Assembly (NCBI RefSeq): GCF_009905535.1
Contig: NZ_JAAALA010000011.1
Span: 47,865-111,864 of the forward strand
DNA: 64,000 bases
From: Caulobacter sp. SLTY
GTDB lineage: Bacteria > Pseudomonadota > Alphaproteobacteria > Caulobacterales > Caulobacteraceae
Reading direction: 5' to 3'
Below are positions 9,632 to 17,570 of this stretch, in pieces. The position numbers and the translations under genes were made by a program. Numbering within the stretch: the first letter of the stretch is position 1; every line of letters starts with the position of its first letter. The notes below the pieces were generated by a model. It was not told the DNA's origin. It made no database searches and saw only the letters and a list, made by a program, of their open reading frames with translations.

Positions 9632-10101
9632 TGGCCCCCACCAACAAGCAGGGCGGGCTGATCGCCGAGAACCGTCGCGCGCGGTTCGACTACTTCCTGG
9701 ATGACGCCATCGAGGCCGGGCTGATCCTGACCGGTACCGAGGTAAAGAGCCTGCGCAACGGCCGGGCCAACATCGCCGAGTCCTACGCCGCCATCGAGGG
9801 CGACGAGATCGTCCTGATCAACGCCGACATTCCCCCCTACGCCGGCGGCAACCGCTTCAACCACGAGCCCCGCCGCCCCCGGAAGCTCCTCCTCAAGCGT
9901 AAGCAGATCAGCCGACTGATCGGCGCGGTGCAGCGCGAGGGGCGGACCATCATTCCGACCAAGCTCTACTGGAGCGACAAGGGTCTGGCGAAGCTCGAGA
10001 TCAGCCTGGCCAAGGGAAAGAAGCTGCACGATAAGCGCGAAACCGCCGCCGAACGCGACTGGCAGCGGGACAAGGCGCGGCTGATGAAGGATCACGGCTA
10101 G
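9631..10101 (+). CDS. smpB: SsrA-binding protein
   Basis: RNA-binding partner of tmRNA in trans-translation, rescuing stalled ribosomes. Family blocks are visible: [44 protein letters not shown] and the basic tail ending in [15 protein letters not shown], which enters the ribosomal channel. 156 residues. It overlaps the last base of dapA, the gene order also found in Caulobacter. No tmRNA gene was recognised in the window. Confidence 0.96.
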   Translation: MAPTNKQGGLIAENRRARFDYFLDDAIEAGLILTGTEVKSLRNGRANIAESYAAIEGDEIVLINADIPPYAGGNRFNHEPRRPRKLLLKRKQISRLIGAVQREGRTIIPTKLYWSDKGLAKLEISLAKGKKLHDKRETAAERDWQRDKARLMKDHG

Positions 10102-10118
10102 CCCCCCTCTTGGGGGCT
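10100..10118. terminator. G/C hairpin overlapping the smpB stop
   Basis: AGCCCCC and GGGGGCT form a 7-bp perfect stem with a 5-base loop, starting inside the smpB stop codon. There is no T-tract, so it is not a classic intrinsic terminator; it may mark the end of the dapA-smpB transcript or protect it from exonucleases. Confidence 0.35.
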
Positions 10119-10170
10119 GGCGAAAGCCACGCTGGCCTGCCAACCTTCCCGGCAACCGAGGGGAGTTTCC

Positions 10171-10572
10171 ATGAAAGCGTTCAAGACCCTGGCCGTCGCG
10201 GCCGTCCTGCTGGCCACCGCCGGCGCCGCCCAGGCCCAACCCGCCGGTAAGGTGCATTTCGCTAATGTGCTGATCAATCCGGTCCAGTTCAGCATCGGAT
10301 CGTCGCCTGCCCGAAGCCTGCCGGGTGGCCAGTGGTTTCTCTACGACGCCGCGCCCGGAACCCATAAGGTGACCGTCCGCCTGTCGAACGGCCAGCAGCT
10401 GTCCGAGACCGGCCGGTTCGACAACGCCGACCTCACCCAGTTCGGCAGCGGCCGCTACTGGTGCGTCGCGGTGGTCGGCGAGAGCGACACTTCCGATGCC
10501 AACCCCGTTCTGCTGATGCTGAACCCCGACCAATGCAAGCGTGTGCTCGAGGCCGGCGAGCCGATCGACTAA
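10171..10572 (+). CDS. small secreted protein of unknown function
   Basis: I do not recognise a named family. A clear signal peptide (MKAFKTLAVAAVLLATAGAAQA) is followed by about 110 residues of beta-rich sequence: KVHFANVLINPVQFSIG, a WFLYDAAPGTHKVTVRLSNGQ stretch resembling a small immunoglobulin-like or carbohydrate-binding fold, and two cysteines (YWCVAVV, DQCKRVL) that could form a disulfide in the periplasm. A GGGGAG ribosome-binding site precedes the ATG. It sits alone between smpB and the convergent UDG gene. Confidence 0.75.
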   Translation: MKAFKTLAVAAVLLATAGAAQAQPAGKVHFANVLINPVQFSIGSSPARSLPGGQWFLYDAAPGTHKVTVRLSNGQQLSETGRFDNADLTQFGSGRYWCVAVVGESDTSDANPVLLMLNPDQCKRVLEAGEPID

Positions 10573-10580
10573 AGCGCGTT

Positions 10581-11237
10581 CTAGGCTTCGATCAGTTCCC
10601 GCGCCCGGCGGAAGATGTCCTCGAACATCGCCGGGGTCAGCCGGCCGGTGTTCGTGTTCAGCCGCGAGCAGTGGTAGCTGTTGATCACCCGATAGGGTCC
10701 GGCCTGGAACTCCGATCCGTGGCCCGGCTGACCGACGCTGCCCTTCAGGTTCAACGCCCGCAGCAGGCTGCGCCGCGAGACATCGCCAAGCGTCACGATC
10801 ACCTTCAGGTTCGGCAGGGCGGCCAGGGTGTTCACGAGGAACGGCCTGCAGGCCTTCTCCTCCGACGTCTCCGGCTTGTTCAGCGGCGGGGCGCAGCGGA
10901 CTGCGTTGGTGATCATGCAGTCGACGAGATCGAGGGAGTCGTCCGTCCGCGCCTCGAACTTGCCTGTCGCGAACCCCGTCTTTCCCAGCGTCTCATAGAG
11001 CAGCCAGCCCGCGTGATCGCCGGTGAACGGCCTCCCCGTCCGGTTCGCCCCCGTCCGCCCCGGCGCCAGCCCCGCCACCAGCAGCCGCGCGTTCCAGTCC
11101 CCGAACGACGGCGCCGGCCCATTGTACCAGTCCGGATTCTCCGCCTGATTCACCCGCCGATAGGCCACCAGCCGTGGACAGAGCGGACAGTCGCGCGGCG
11201 GCTCGGAGGAGGTGAGGTCGACGACTTGGTCGCTCAC
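10581..11237 (-). CDS. type-5 uracil-DNA glycosylase (UdgB-like)
   Basis: Base-excision repair glycosylase of the UDG superfamily, family 5, acting on uracil and other deaminated bases. Motif A is GLAPGRTGANRTGRPFTGD (about residues 56-74), motif B is NSYHCSRLNTNTGRLT (186-201). Four cysteines spaced C17-x2-C20 and C115-x14-C130 fit the family 4/5 iron-sulfur cluster. The start is GTG, sharing one base with the TAG of the upstream NYN gene, so the two are coupled. It converges with the small secreted gene. Confidence 0.92.
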   Translation of the reverse strand: MSDQVVDLTSSEPPRDCPLCPRLVAYRRVNQAENPDWYNGPAPSFGDWNARLLVAGLAPGRTGANRTGRPFTGDHAGWLLYETLGKTGFATGKFEARTDDSLDLVDCMITNAVRCAPPLNKPETSEEKACRPFLVNTLAALPNLKVIVTLGDVSRRSLLRALNLKGSVGQPGHGSEFQAGPYRVINSYHCSRLNTNTGRLTPAMFEDIFRRARELIEA

Positions 11238-11839
11238 TACAGCTCGTCCTCAGCCTCGATCTCCGCGCGGGTGCGGTTGTCGTAGCCGCCGCCGCGCGGC
11301 GCCGATTGGCGCTGTGGGCGGCCGATGATGTCGCCCAGGTCGGCGAGGTCGATGAAATGGTCCGCTTGCCGCCGCAGGTCGTCGCTGATCATCGGCGGCT
11401 GGCTCTTCACCGTGGAGACGACGCTCACCCGCACGCCCTTGCGCTGCACCGACTCGACCACGGCGCGGAAGTCCCCGTCACCGCTGAACAGGACCAGATG
11501 GTCGGCCTTTTCGGCCATCTCCATCATCCCGACGGCGATCTCGACATCCATGTCGCCGCGCCAGCGGTCGCGGCCCTGGCTGTCGACGAATTTGCGCGCC
11601 GTCTTGGTCACCAGGGTGAAGCCGTTGTAGTCGAGCCAGTCGACCAGCGGCTTGATCGGACTGTAGTCATCGCCCTCGACGATGGCGGTATAGTAGTAGG
11701 CGCGGATCAACACCCCGCGCCGGCGGAACTCGTCCAGCAGCTTGCGGTAGTCGATGTCGAAGCCCAGGGCCTTGGCCTGGGAATAGAAGTTGGCCCCGTC
11801 GATGAACAGCGCCAGTTTCTCGGTCGGGTAAAAGGTCAC
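11237..11839 (-). CDS. NYN-domain (LabA/DUF88) protein, probable PIN-like ribonuclease
   Basis: A PIN-like NYN domain fills most of the protein. Conserved acidic residues expected to bind metal are visible: D14 in ALFIDGANFY, D96 and D98 in RGDMDVEIAVG, and D121/D123 in LFSGDGDF. The last ~30 residues are polar and probably disordered (GRPQRQSAPRGG). GTG start, chosen because the family begins just before the FIDGAN strand; the frame is open another 44 codons but overlaps folK. It lies head-to-head with folK, separated by at most ~40 bp, and is coupled to the UDG gene downstream. The RNA target is unknown. Confidence 0.88.
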   Translation of the reverse strand: MTFYPTEKLALFIDGANFYSQAKALGFDIDYRKLLDEFRRRGVLIRAYYYTAIVEGDDYSPIKPLVDWLDYNGFTLVTKTARKFVDSQGRDRWRGDMDVEIAVGMMEMAEKADHLVLFSGDGDFRAVVESVQRKGVRVSVVSTVKSQPPMISDDLRRQADHFIDLADLGDIIGRPQRQSAPRGGGYDNRTRAEIEAEDEL

Positions 11840-11881
11840 GGATTCAAATCCTTGGATAAAAATACTCAGTTCGATGACGCC

Positions 11882-12382
11882 GTGATCGTCGCCCTCGGGA
11901 GCAATCTTCCCGGCGACTATCCCGACGTTCCGACCCTGCTCGAGGCGGCGCTCGAAGCCTTTCCCGCCCACGGCCTGACCGTGCTCGCCCGATCATCCTG
12001 GTGGCGCTCCGCCGCCTGGCCCGACCCGGCGCAGCCTGCCTATACGAACGGCGTCGTTCTTGTCGAGACGGCCCTATCCGTGCGCCAGACCCTGCTGCAA
12101 CTACACCGGATCGAAGCCGCGTTCGGCCGCCGCCGGGCCGAGCCGAACGCCCCCCGCACGCTCGACCTCGACCTGATCGCCCACGGTCGCGCGGTGGTGG
12201 AGGAGGGGGGTGTCACCGTGCCCCATCCCCGCGCCCACGAGCGCCGCTTCGTCATGGGACCGTTGGCGCAGGTCGCGCCCGACTGGCGCCACCCGACCGT
12301 GAACCGCCGCGCCGGCGACCTCGCAAACACCGCTCAGGTCGGCCGCGATGCCGCGCCTGTGCCTTGCGGCGTTGCACAATAG
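11882..12382 (+). CDS. folK: 2-amino-4-hydroxy-6-hydroxymethyldihydropteridine pyrophosphokinase
   Basis: Transfers pyrophosphate from ATP to the pterin in folate synthesis. The family start VIVALGSNLPGDYP, the RSSWWRSAAW segment and the signature PNAPRTLDLDLIAHG followed by PHPRAHERRFVM are all present. 166 residues from the GTG chosen here. A TTG ten codons upstream (11852) is an alternative start; neither has a good Shine-Dalgarno. With the NYN gene starting at 11839 on the other strand, there is very little room for a leader, so a leaderless mRNA is possible. Confidence 0.88.
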   Translation: MIVALGSNLPGDYPDVPTLLEAALEAFPAHGLTVLARSSWWRSAAWPDPAQPAYTNGVVLVETALSVRQTLLQLHRIEAAFGRRRAEPNAPRTLDLDLIAHGRAVVEEGGVTVPHPRAHERRFVMGPLAQVAPDWRHPTVNRRAGDLANTAQVGRDAAPVPCGVAQ

Positions 12383-12400
12383 CGCGCAAAACACTATGTA
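12372..12400 (+). promoter_or_regulatory. sigma70-type promoter for rpoZ-RSH
   Basis: TTGCAC and TATGTA are separated by exactly 17 bases, 37 bp before the rpoZ ATG. The -35 lies inside the last codons of folK. Confidence 0.6.
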
Positions 12401-12436
12401 GCCCGGTTCAACCGCCCCCGCTTTACAGAGATATCC

Positions 12437-12796
12437 ATGGCTCGCGTCACCGTCGAAGACTGCATCGAGAAGGTTCCCAACCGCTTTGGCCTGGTCCTGC
12501 TGGCCGCCCATCGCGCCCGGGGCATCTCGGCCGGCGCGGCTCTGCTGGTCGATCGGGACAACGACAAGAACCCGGTCGTGGCGCTCCGCGAGATCGCCGA
12601 CGATGTGGTCGATTCGGAAGGCCTGCGCGACAACCTGATCGGCACCCTGCAACGGGTCGATGAGCGCACCGAGGCCGAGGAAGAAGCGGAAACCGTCGCC
12701 CTGCTGTCTGATCCGACCCATATGCAGATGAGCGAAGCGGAACTGATCCGCGCCCTGCAGAGCGACCGCGACGGCGGTCAGGAGGAGCGGTACTGA
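12437..12796 (+). CDS. rpoZ: DNA-directed RNA polymerase omega subunit
   Basis: Small subunit that supports beta' folding and carries one of the ppGpp-binding surfaces in Proteobacteria. The family start [24 protein letters not shown] is unmistakable, with the [10 protein letters not shown] helix and NPVVALREI strand following. 119 residues, longer than the E. coli protein by an acidic C-terminal tail ([18 protein letters not shown]). Immediately followed by the RSH gene, the conserved rpoZ-spoT pairing. Confidence 0.97.
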   Translation: MARVTVEDCIEKVPNRFGLVLLAAHRARGISAGAALLVDRDNDKNPVVALREIADDVVDSEGLRDNLIGTLQRVDERTEAEEEAETVALLSDPTHMQMSEAELIRALQSDRDGGQEERY

Positions 12797-15084
12797 GCCC
12801 CGACGGCGCAGAACCTCTCACTCTAGCGGCGGTCGACGAGGCCGCCCTTCCACCGAACTCGCCCCCACCCGAGGCGCCCAAGCCCGAGCCGACCGCCGCC
12901 CAGAAGGCGGCGGCCCGGCCCAAATACATGCGCCAGTACGAGCTCATCGAGCGCGTCCGCGCCTATGAGCCCGACGCCGACGAGGCGCTGCTCAACAAGG
13001 CTTACGTCTACGCCGTCCGCATGCACGGCAGCCAGACGCGGGCGTCCGGCGATCCCTATTTCGCCCATCCGGTCGAGGTGGCCGGCATCCTCACCGAATA
13101 CCGGCTCGACACCGCCTCCATCGTCACCGCCCTGCTGCACGACGTCATCGAGGACACCCAGGCCACCCGCGCCGACATCGAGACCCTGTTCGGGGCCGAG
13201 GTGGCCGAGCTGGTCGAGGGGGTCACCAAGCTCTCCAAGCTGGAGCTGACCGCCGAACACACCCGCCAGGCCGAGAACCTGCGCAAGTTCATCCTGGCCA
13301 TTTCCAAGGACGTCCGCGTCCTGCTGGTGAAGCTCGCCGACCGCCTGCACAACATGCGGACGCTGCACTTCATCAAGACCCCGGCCAAGCGCGAGCGGAT
13401 CGCCCGCGAGACCCTCGACATCTACGCCCCCCTGGCCCGCAACATCGGTTGCCACCGCATCTGTTCGGAGCTGGAGGAGCTGGCGTTCGAGCAGCTCAAC
13501 CCGATGGCCCGCACCGCCATCATCCGCCGCCTGGAAACCCTGCGCGGCGAACAGGGCAAGGCGGTCAGCACCGTCAGCGGCGAGATCGCGCGCATTTTGC
13601 AGGCCAACGGCATTCCCAGCCGCGTGTTCGGCCGCGAAAAGCATCCCTTTTCGATCTGGCGCAAGCTGCAGCGCAAATCGATCGGCTTCTCGGCCCTGTC
13701 GGACATTTACGCCTTCCGGGTGATCGTCGATTCCGAGGCCGACTGCTATCGGGCGCTGGGCCTCATCCACCGCGCCTGGCCCTGCATGCCGGAGCGGTTC
13801 AAGGACTTCATCTCCACCCCGAAACGCAACAACTACCGCTCGATCCACACCACGGTGATCGGCCCCAAGGGCATGCGGATAGAAATGCAAATCCGCACCG
13901 AGGCCATGGACCGGGTGGCCGAGGACGGGGTCGCCGCCCACTGGCGCTACAAGAACCAGTCTTACGGCTTCGACGCCGAGCACATGCAGGCCGAGGGCGG
14001 CCGCGACCCGCTCCATAACCTGCGCCAGCTGGTCGCCGTGCTCGAACACGGCGGGGACGCCGAGGATCTGGTCGAGCACGCCAAGCTGGAACTGTTCCTC
14101 GATCAGACCTTCGCCTTCACGCCGAAGGGCAAGCTGGTCACCCTGCCGCGCGGGGCCATGCCGCTGGATTTTGCCTACGCCGTCCACACCGACATCGGCG
14201 ACAGCACCATCGGGGCCAAGATCAATGGTGAGCTGAAGCCCCTGCGCACCCCGCTGGTCAACGGGGATGTGGTCGAGATCATCAAGGGGGCCAAGCCGGC
14301 GGTGCCGCCCGACTGGAGCAGCCTGACCGTTACCGGCAAGGCCCGCAGCGCCATCCGCCGCCACATCCGCCAGACGGAGAAGGAAGAGTCGCTGCGCCTG
14401 GGCAAGGCCGCACTGTTCTCGGCCTTCGAACGGGTGGGCAAGAGCCGGACCGGCGTCTCGCTGCGCCCGGCGCTCGAGCAGCTCGCCTACAAGACCGACG
14501 ACGACCTCTACGACGCCATCGGCCGGGGCCGCGCCACCCCGATGCAGGTGATCGACATCGTCTTCCCGGGCCTGAAAGACAGCGAAAAAGCAGCGATCAC
14601 CGCGCGCCGCCGCATCGAGGATGGATCCGGCGCGCGCCTGTTCGTCCGCGGCGCCTTCGCCCAGGGCGCCGAGCTGCGCTTCGCTCCGTGCTGCACGCCC
14701 GTGCCGGGCGACCGTATCGTCGGCATCGCCTGGGCCGAGGGTGTCACCATCCACACCATCGACTGCCCTAACCTGGCCCAGTACGAGGACCAGGGCGATC
14801 GCTGGCTGGACCTGACCTGGACCCCCGAGGCCGAGCGCAACACCCTCTCCCGCGCCCGGCTACGCGTGACAATCCTCAACACCCCGGGCGTGCTGGGCGA
14901 GGTCTGCACCATCATCGGCGAAGCCGGCGGCAACATCGTCGGCCTGAAGATGACCCACCGCCAGGAAGACCTCTTCGACGTGGACGTCGACCTCGACGTT
15001 CACGACAGCAAGCACATCACCAACCTGGTGGCGGCCCTCCGCGCCTGCCCGAGCGTCGAGAACGCCGAACGGCCGCTGGGCTAG
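12793..15084 (+). CDS. spoT: bifunctional (p)ppGpp synthetase/hydrolase (RSH), probable CTG start
   Basis: Makes and degrades the alarmone (p)ppGpp. Domains from the CTG: Pro/Ala-rich tail (1-45), HD hydrolase with [11 protein letters not shown] and HDVIEDT (H116, D117), synthetase with [19 protein letters not shown] and [17 protein letters not shown] (about 433-495), a [12 protein letters not shown] element, and a C-terminal ACT domain (about 690-763). The first ATG is at 12928. However, the same frame is open back to a CTG overlapping the rpoZ stop (CTGA) with GGAGGA ideally placed upstream, and no ATG, GTG or TTG lies between. Either start keeps all catalytic domains. It is probably the sole long RSH here, sharing the rpoZ promoter. 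Confidence 0.93.
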   Translation: MSPDGAEPLTLAAVDEAALPPNSPPPEAPKPEPTAAQKAAARPKYMRQYELIERVRAYEPDADEALLNKAYVYAVRMHGSQTRASGDPYFAHPVEVAGILTEYRLDTASIVTALLHDVIEDTQATRADIETLFGAEVAELVEGVTKLSKLELTAEHTRQAENLRKFILAISKDVRVLLVKLADRLHNMRTLHFIKTPAKRERIARETLDIYAPLARNIGCHRICSELEELAFEQLNPMARTAIIRRLETLRGEQGKAVSTVSGEIARILQANGIPSRVFGREKHPFSIWRKLQRKSIGFSALSDIYAFRVIVDSEADCYRALGLIHRAWPCMPERFKDFISTPKRNNYRSIHTTVIGPKGMRIEMQIRTEAMDRVAEDGVAAHWRYKNQSYGFDAEHMQAEGGRDPLHNLRQLVAVLEHGGDAEDLVEHAKLELFLDQTFAFTPKGKLVTLPRGAMPLDFAYAVHTDIGDSTIGAKINGELKPLRTPLVNGDVVEIIKGAKPAVPPDWSSLTVTGKARSAIRRHIRQTEKEESLRLGKAALFSAFERVGKSRTGVSLRPALEQLAYKTDDDLYDAIGRGRATPMQVIDIVFPGLKDSEKAAITARRRIEDGSGARLFVRGAFAQGAELRFAPCCTPVPGDRIVGIAWAEGVTIHTIDCPNLAQYEDQGDRWLDLTWTPEAERNTLSRARLRVTILNTPGVLGEVCTIIGEAGGNIVGLKMTHRQEDLFDVDVDLDVHDSKHITNLVAALRACPSVENAERPLG

Positions 15085-15099
15085 CGCCTCCGGCTCCCT

Positions 15100-15119
15100 C
15101 TTCCCGCAAGCGGGAGAAG
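15100..15119. terminator. short hairpin after RSH
   Basis: CCCGC-AA-GCGGG with partly paired flanks (CTT/AAG). No T-tract. Possibly a transcript-end or processing hairpin; it sits just before the ribosome-binding site of the next gene. Confidence 0.3.
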
Positions 15120-15134
15120 CATTGGAGCCAACTT

Positions 15135-15653
15135 ATGCACTACATCCTCACCGGCGCCCCGGGCGCCGGCAAGACCCTCATCCTCCGAGGCCTCGAACAG
15201 GCCGGCCTCCCGGTCATCGAGGAAGCCGCCACCGACCTCATCGCCTGGCGCCAAGCCCAAGGCGTGGTCGAGCCTTGGGCCAACCCCGCCTTCGCCGAGG
15301 ACATCCTCGTCCTTCAACTGGCCCGCCAGGCGCGGGCAGGGGAGGGGACCACCATCTTCGACCGCTCGCCGGTCTGCACCCTCGCGCTGGCCCGCTTCCT
15401 TGGCCACACTCCGTCGCCGGCCCTGATCGCCGCCGCCGAGGCCGCCCGCGACGCCTACGTCCGCGAGGCCTTTTTCGTCGAAAGCCTTGATTTCATCGTC
15501 AATACCGACGCCCGCCGCATCGACCTGGACGGCGCCCTCCGCTTCGGCGACCTCCACCGCGAGACCTACGAGGCCCTGGGCTTCACCCTGACCGGGATCA
15601 AGCCAGGGCCACCGGAGTCACGGGTCGAAGCCGTCCGCGCCCACCTCGCCTAG
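15135..15653 (+). CDS. P-loop ATP/GTP-binding protein (AAA_28-like)
   Basis: A small NTPase with Walker A GAPGAGKT (residues 7-14) and a kinase-like layout: VIEEAATDLIAWR, a TTIFDRSPVCTLALARF block resembling the Asp-Arg-Ser motif of nucleoside/NadR-type kinases, and a final HRETYEALGFTLTGI segment. It fits the AAA_28 group (NadR-like P-loop kinases), whose physiological substrate is mostly unknown. 172 residues, ATG with TTGGAG upstream. It lies after RSH and converges with a small secreted-protein gene, overlapping it by four bases. Confidence 0.8.
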   Translation: MHYILTGAPGAGKTLILRGLEQAGLPVIEEAATDLIAWRQAQGVVEPWANPAFAEDILVLQLARQARAGEGTTIFDRSPVCTLALARFLGHTPSPALIAAAEAARDAYVREAFFVESLDFIVNTDARRIDLDGALRFGDLHRETYEALGFTLTGIKPGPPESRVEAVRAHLA

Positions 15654-16018
15654 CCCTTGGGCGTCCGTTCCAGGCACCAGCGGACTTGGTGCATCCTGAT
15701 CGTGTCGTTGCCCGCCTTGTTCTCGGCCAGCGCCAGGAACACCTTGTTGTCGATCAACCCGTCCACGTCGGTGCCGTGCTTGGAGGCGGCGTCGTCCATC
15801 CAGCGCGCCATCCCTTCGTCCAGCTTTTCCTTGTCGAAGCTGGTCGCCTTGCCTTCCTCCTCGGCCAGGAACAGCTCGGTGGCCACCGCCGCCGCGCAAT
15901 GCATCGAAATGTCCTTGGGATCGGTCGGCAGGCCAACCGACATCGGCCCGTTCTGGGCGGAAGCGGCGCCGGCAAGGCAGCAGGCGAGGGCGGCGAGGGC
16001 AAAGGTGCGCAAGGTCAT
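15650..16018 (-). CDS. small secreted protein of unknown function
   Basis: No family recognised. Signal peptide MTLRTFALAALACCLAGAASA, then ~100 residues, predicted mostly helical, with an acidic LFLAEEEGKATSFDKEKLDEGM stretch. Two mature-region cysteines (MHCAAAV and RWCLERT) could form a disulfide. The layout looks like a small periplasmic hypothetical protein common in Caulobacterales. It converges with the P-loop gene and diverges from the acyl-CoA dehydrogenase gene. Confidence 0.75.
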   Translation of the reverse strand: MTLRTFALAALACCLAGAASAQNGPMSVGLPTDPKDISMHCAAAVATELFLAEEEGKATSFDKEKLDEGMARWMDDAASKHGTDVDGLIDNKVFLALAENKAGNDTIRMHQVRWCLERTPKG

Positions 16019-16132
16019 GCGAGAGCTCCGATTTCTTGCATCATCGCGCCCAATTCAGAGGTCGGCCACCCACAAACTGGGGGTCTCTGACGTAGCGGCG
16101 CCCCAATTGCTGCTTGCGCCATACCCCGCTTT

Positions 16133-16169
16133 CGAACGACTGTTTGACTCAAGAACAATCAATCGTCCG
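16133..16169. promoter_or_regulatory. imperfect inverted repeat upstream of the acyl-CoA dehydrogenase
   Basis: CGAACGACTGTTTG and CAATCAATCGTCCG are inverted arms matching at 11 of 14 positions around a 9-bp centre, ending 13 bp before the ATG. A TetR- or FadR-type operator is possible; no regulator gene adjoins. Confidence 0.3.
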
Positions 16170-16182
16170 AGGAAACGCGATC

Positions 16183-17418
16183 ATGGCCATCGATTTCGAG
16201 ATTCCCCCCGAAGCCAAGGCGGTCCGCGAAAAGGTCCGCCAGTGGGTCAATGACGAGTGTATCCCGGCCGAAAAGCTGATCCACGACAAGGATAGCTACA
16301 AGTCCGTTCTCGCCGACCTGCGCAAGAAGGCGCGGGAGCAGGACCTGTGGATGCCGTTCGTGCCTCGGGAACACGGTGGCATGGGCCTGGGCCCCCTGGC
16401 CAACGCCCTGGTCCAGATGGAACTCGGCAGGAGCCATCTGGGGGCGCTCAGCATGAACAGCCAGGGCCCGGATGACGCCACCATCCTCACTCTTCTGGCC
16501 CACGGCACCGAGTACCAGAAGGAAAAGTACCTCAAGCCGCTGCTGAACGGCGAGATGCGCGTCTGCTACTCGATGACCGAGAAGGCCGCCGGCGCAGACG
16601 CCACCGGCATGCGCACCACCGCGGTCAAGGACGGCAACGAGAACTACATCCTCAATGGCGAGAAGTGGTTCAGCAGCGCCGCTAGCGCCGCCGACCTGGC
16701 CGTGGTCATGGCCCGCACCGACCCGGACGCTCCGCGCCACCAGCAGTTCTCGACCTTCATCGTCGAACTGCCCAACCCCGGCTACCGCATCGTCCGCGAC
16801 ATCCCGACCATGGCCGCCGAGGGCCCGCTCAGCCACATCATGGGCGGCGGCCACAGCGAGATCGAGATCAAGGACCTGGTCGTCCCGGCCGAGAACCTGC
16901 TGGGCGGCGAGGGCCAGGGCTTCAACATGGGCCAGCATCGCCTGGCCTACGGCCGCCTGCGCCACGGCATGCACAACGTCGCCATGGCCCAGCGGGCCCT
17001 CGACATGGCCACCGAGCACGTGCTCAAGCGCGAGACCTTCGGCCGCAAGCTGAAGGACCGCCAGGGCGTCCAGTGGATGCTCGCCGACTGCGCCAGCGAG
17101 CTCTACATGGCCCGCCTGATGCTCATCCACATCGCCTACAAGGCCGAGAAGGGCATGGACATGCGGCAGGAGAACTCCATCGCCAAGGTCTTCCTGGCCC
17201 ACATGGTCCACAAGGTCGTAGACACCGCCATCCAGCTGCACGGCGCCCTGGGCTACTCCCTCGATACCCCCCTGGCCCGTTGGTACACCCACATCCGTAG
17301 CCAACGCCTCGTCGACGGCCCGGACGAAGTCCACCGCTGGACGGTCGGCCGCAACGTCATCAAGGCGTTTGAACGCGACGGCACCACGGCGGCCGCGGCG
17401 GGTGGGGATATTCTGTAG
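16183..17418 (+). CDS. acyl-CoA dehydrogenase family protein
   Basis: FAD enzyme introducing an alpha-beta double bond in an acyl-CoA. It shows the N-terminal helical domain (PPEAKAVREKVRQWVNDEC), the substrate/FAD motif CYSMTEKAAGADATGM, the central NGEKWFSSAASAADLAVVMA strand region, and the C-terminal helical domain ending YTHIRSQRLVDGPDEVHRWTVGRN. 411 residues. The ATG giving MAIDFEIPPE was chosen over one 23 codons upstream because it matches family starts. It is monocistronic; substrate chain type cannot be told from sequence. Confidence 0.9.
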   Translation: MAIDFEIPPEAKAVREKVRQWVNDECIPAEKLIHDKDSYKSVLADLRKKAREQDLWMPFVPREHGGMGLGPLANALVQMELGRSHLGALSMNSQGPDDATILTLLAHGTEYQKEKYLKPLLNGEMRVCYSMTEKAAGADATGMRTTAVKDGNENYILNGEKWFSSAASAADLAVVMARTDPDAPRHQQFSTFIVELPNPGYRIVRDIPTMAAEGPLSHIMGGGHSEIEIKDLVVPAENLLGGEGQGFNMGQHRLAYGRLRHGMHNVAMAQRALDMATEHVLKRETFGRKLKDRQGVQWMLADCASELYMARLMLIHIAYKAEKGMDMRQENSIAKVFLAHMVHKVVDTAIQLHGALGYSLDTPLARWYTHIRSQRLVDGPDEVHRWTVGRNVIKAFERDGTTAAAAGGDIL

Positions 17419-17430
17419 GCCCACCAACCT

Positions 17431-17476
17431 CCGTCATCCCGGACAGGCCGCAGGCCTGATCCGGGACCCAGGAGGG
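17431..17476. repeat. GTCATCCCGG-type hairpin repeat (copy 2)
   Basis: Outer stem TCCCGGA/TCCGGGA, inner stem CAGGCC-GCA-GGCCTG, flank CCGTCA and CCCAGG. It faces copy 3 in inverted orientation, about 38 bp away. Confidence 0.8.
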
Positions 17477-17514
17477 CAGGGGCGCCGCCCTCACCGCCGC
17501 GACTATCGTGCTTG

Positions 17515-17563
17515 ACCCCCCTGGGTCCCGGCTCTCCGCTACGCTCCGGCCGGGATGACGGAG
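17515..17563. repeat. GTCATCCCGG-type hairpin repeat (copy 3, inverted)
   Basis: Read on the minus strand it gives CCGTCATCCCGG, an inner GC-rich stem, then CCGGGACCCAGG, the same arms as copy 2. Its last bases (GGAG) serve as the Shine-Dalgarno of the amidohydrolase gene. Confidence 0.8.
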
Positions 17564-17570
17564 AATGCAG

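Noticed and set aside
12823..14754. 643-codon minus-strand open frame antisense to the RSH gene
   Set aside because: Low-complexity Gly/Ala/Asp/Gln composition typical of antisense frames in GC-rich DNA; no motif; the plus strand encodes a clear RSH.
16159..17427. 422-codon minus-strand frame opposite the acyl-CoA dehydrogenase
   Set aside because: Shadow frame with no recognisable domain.
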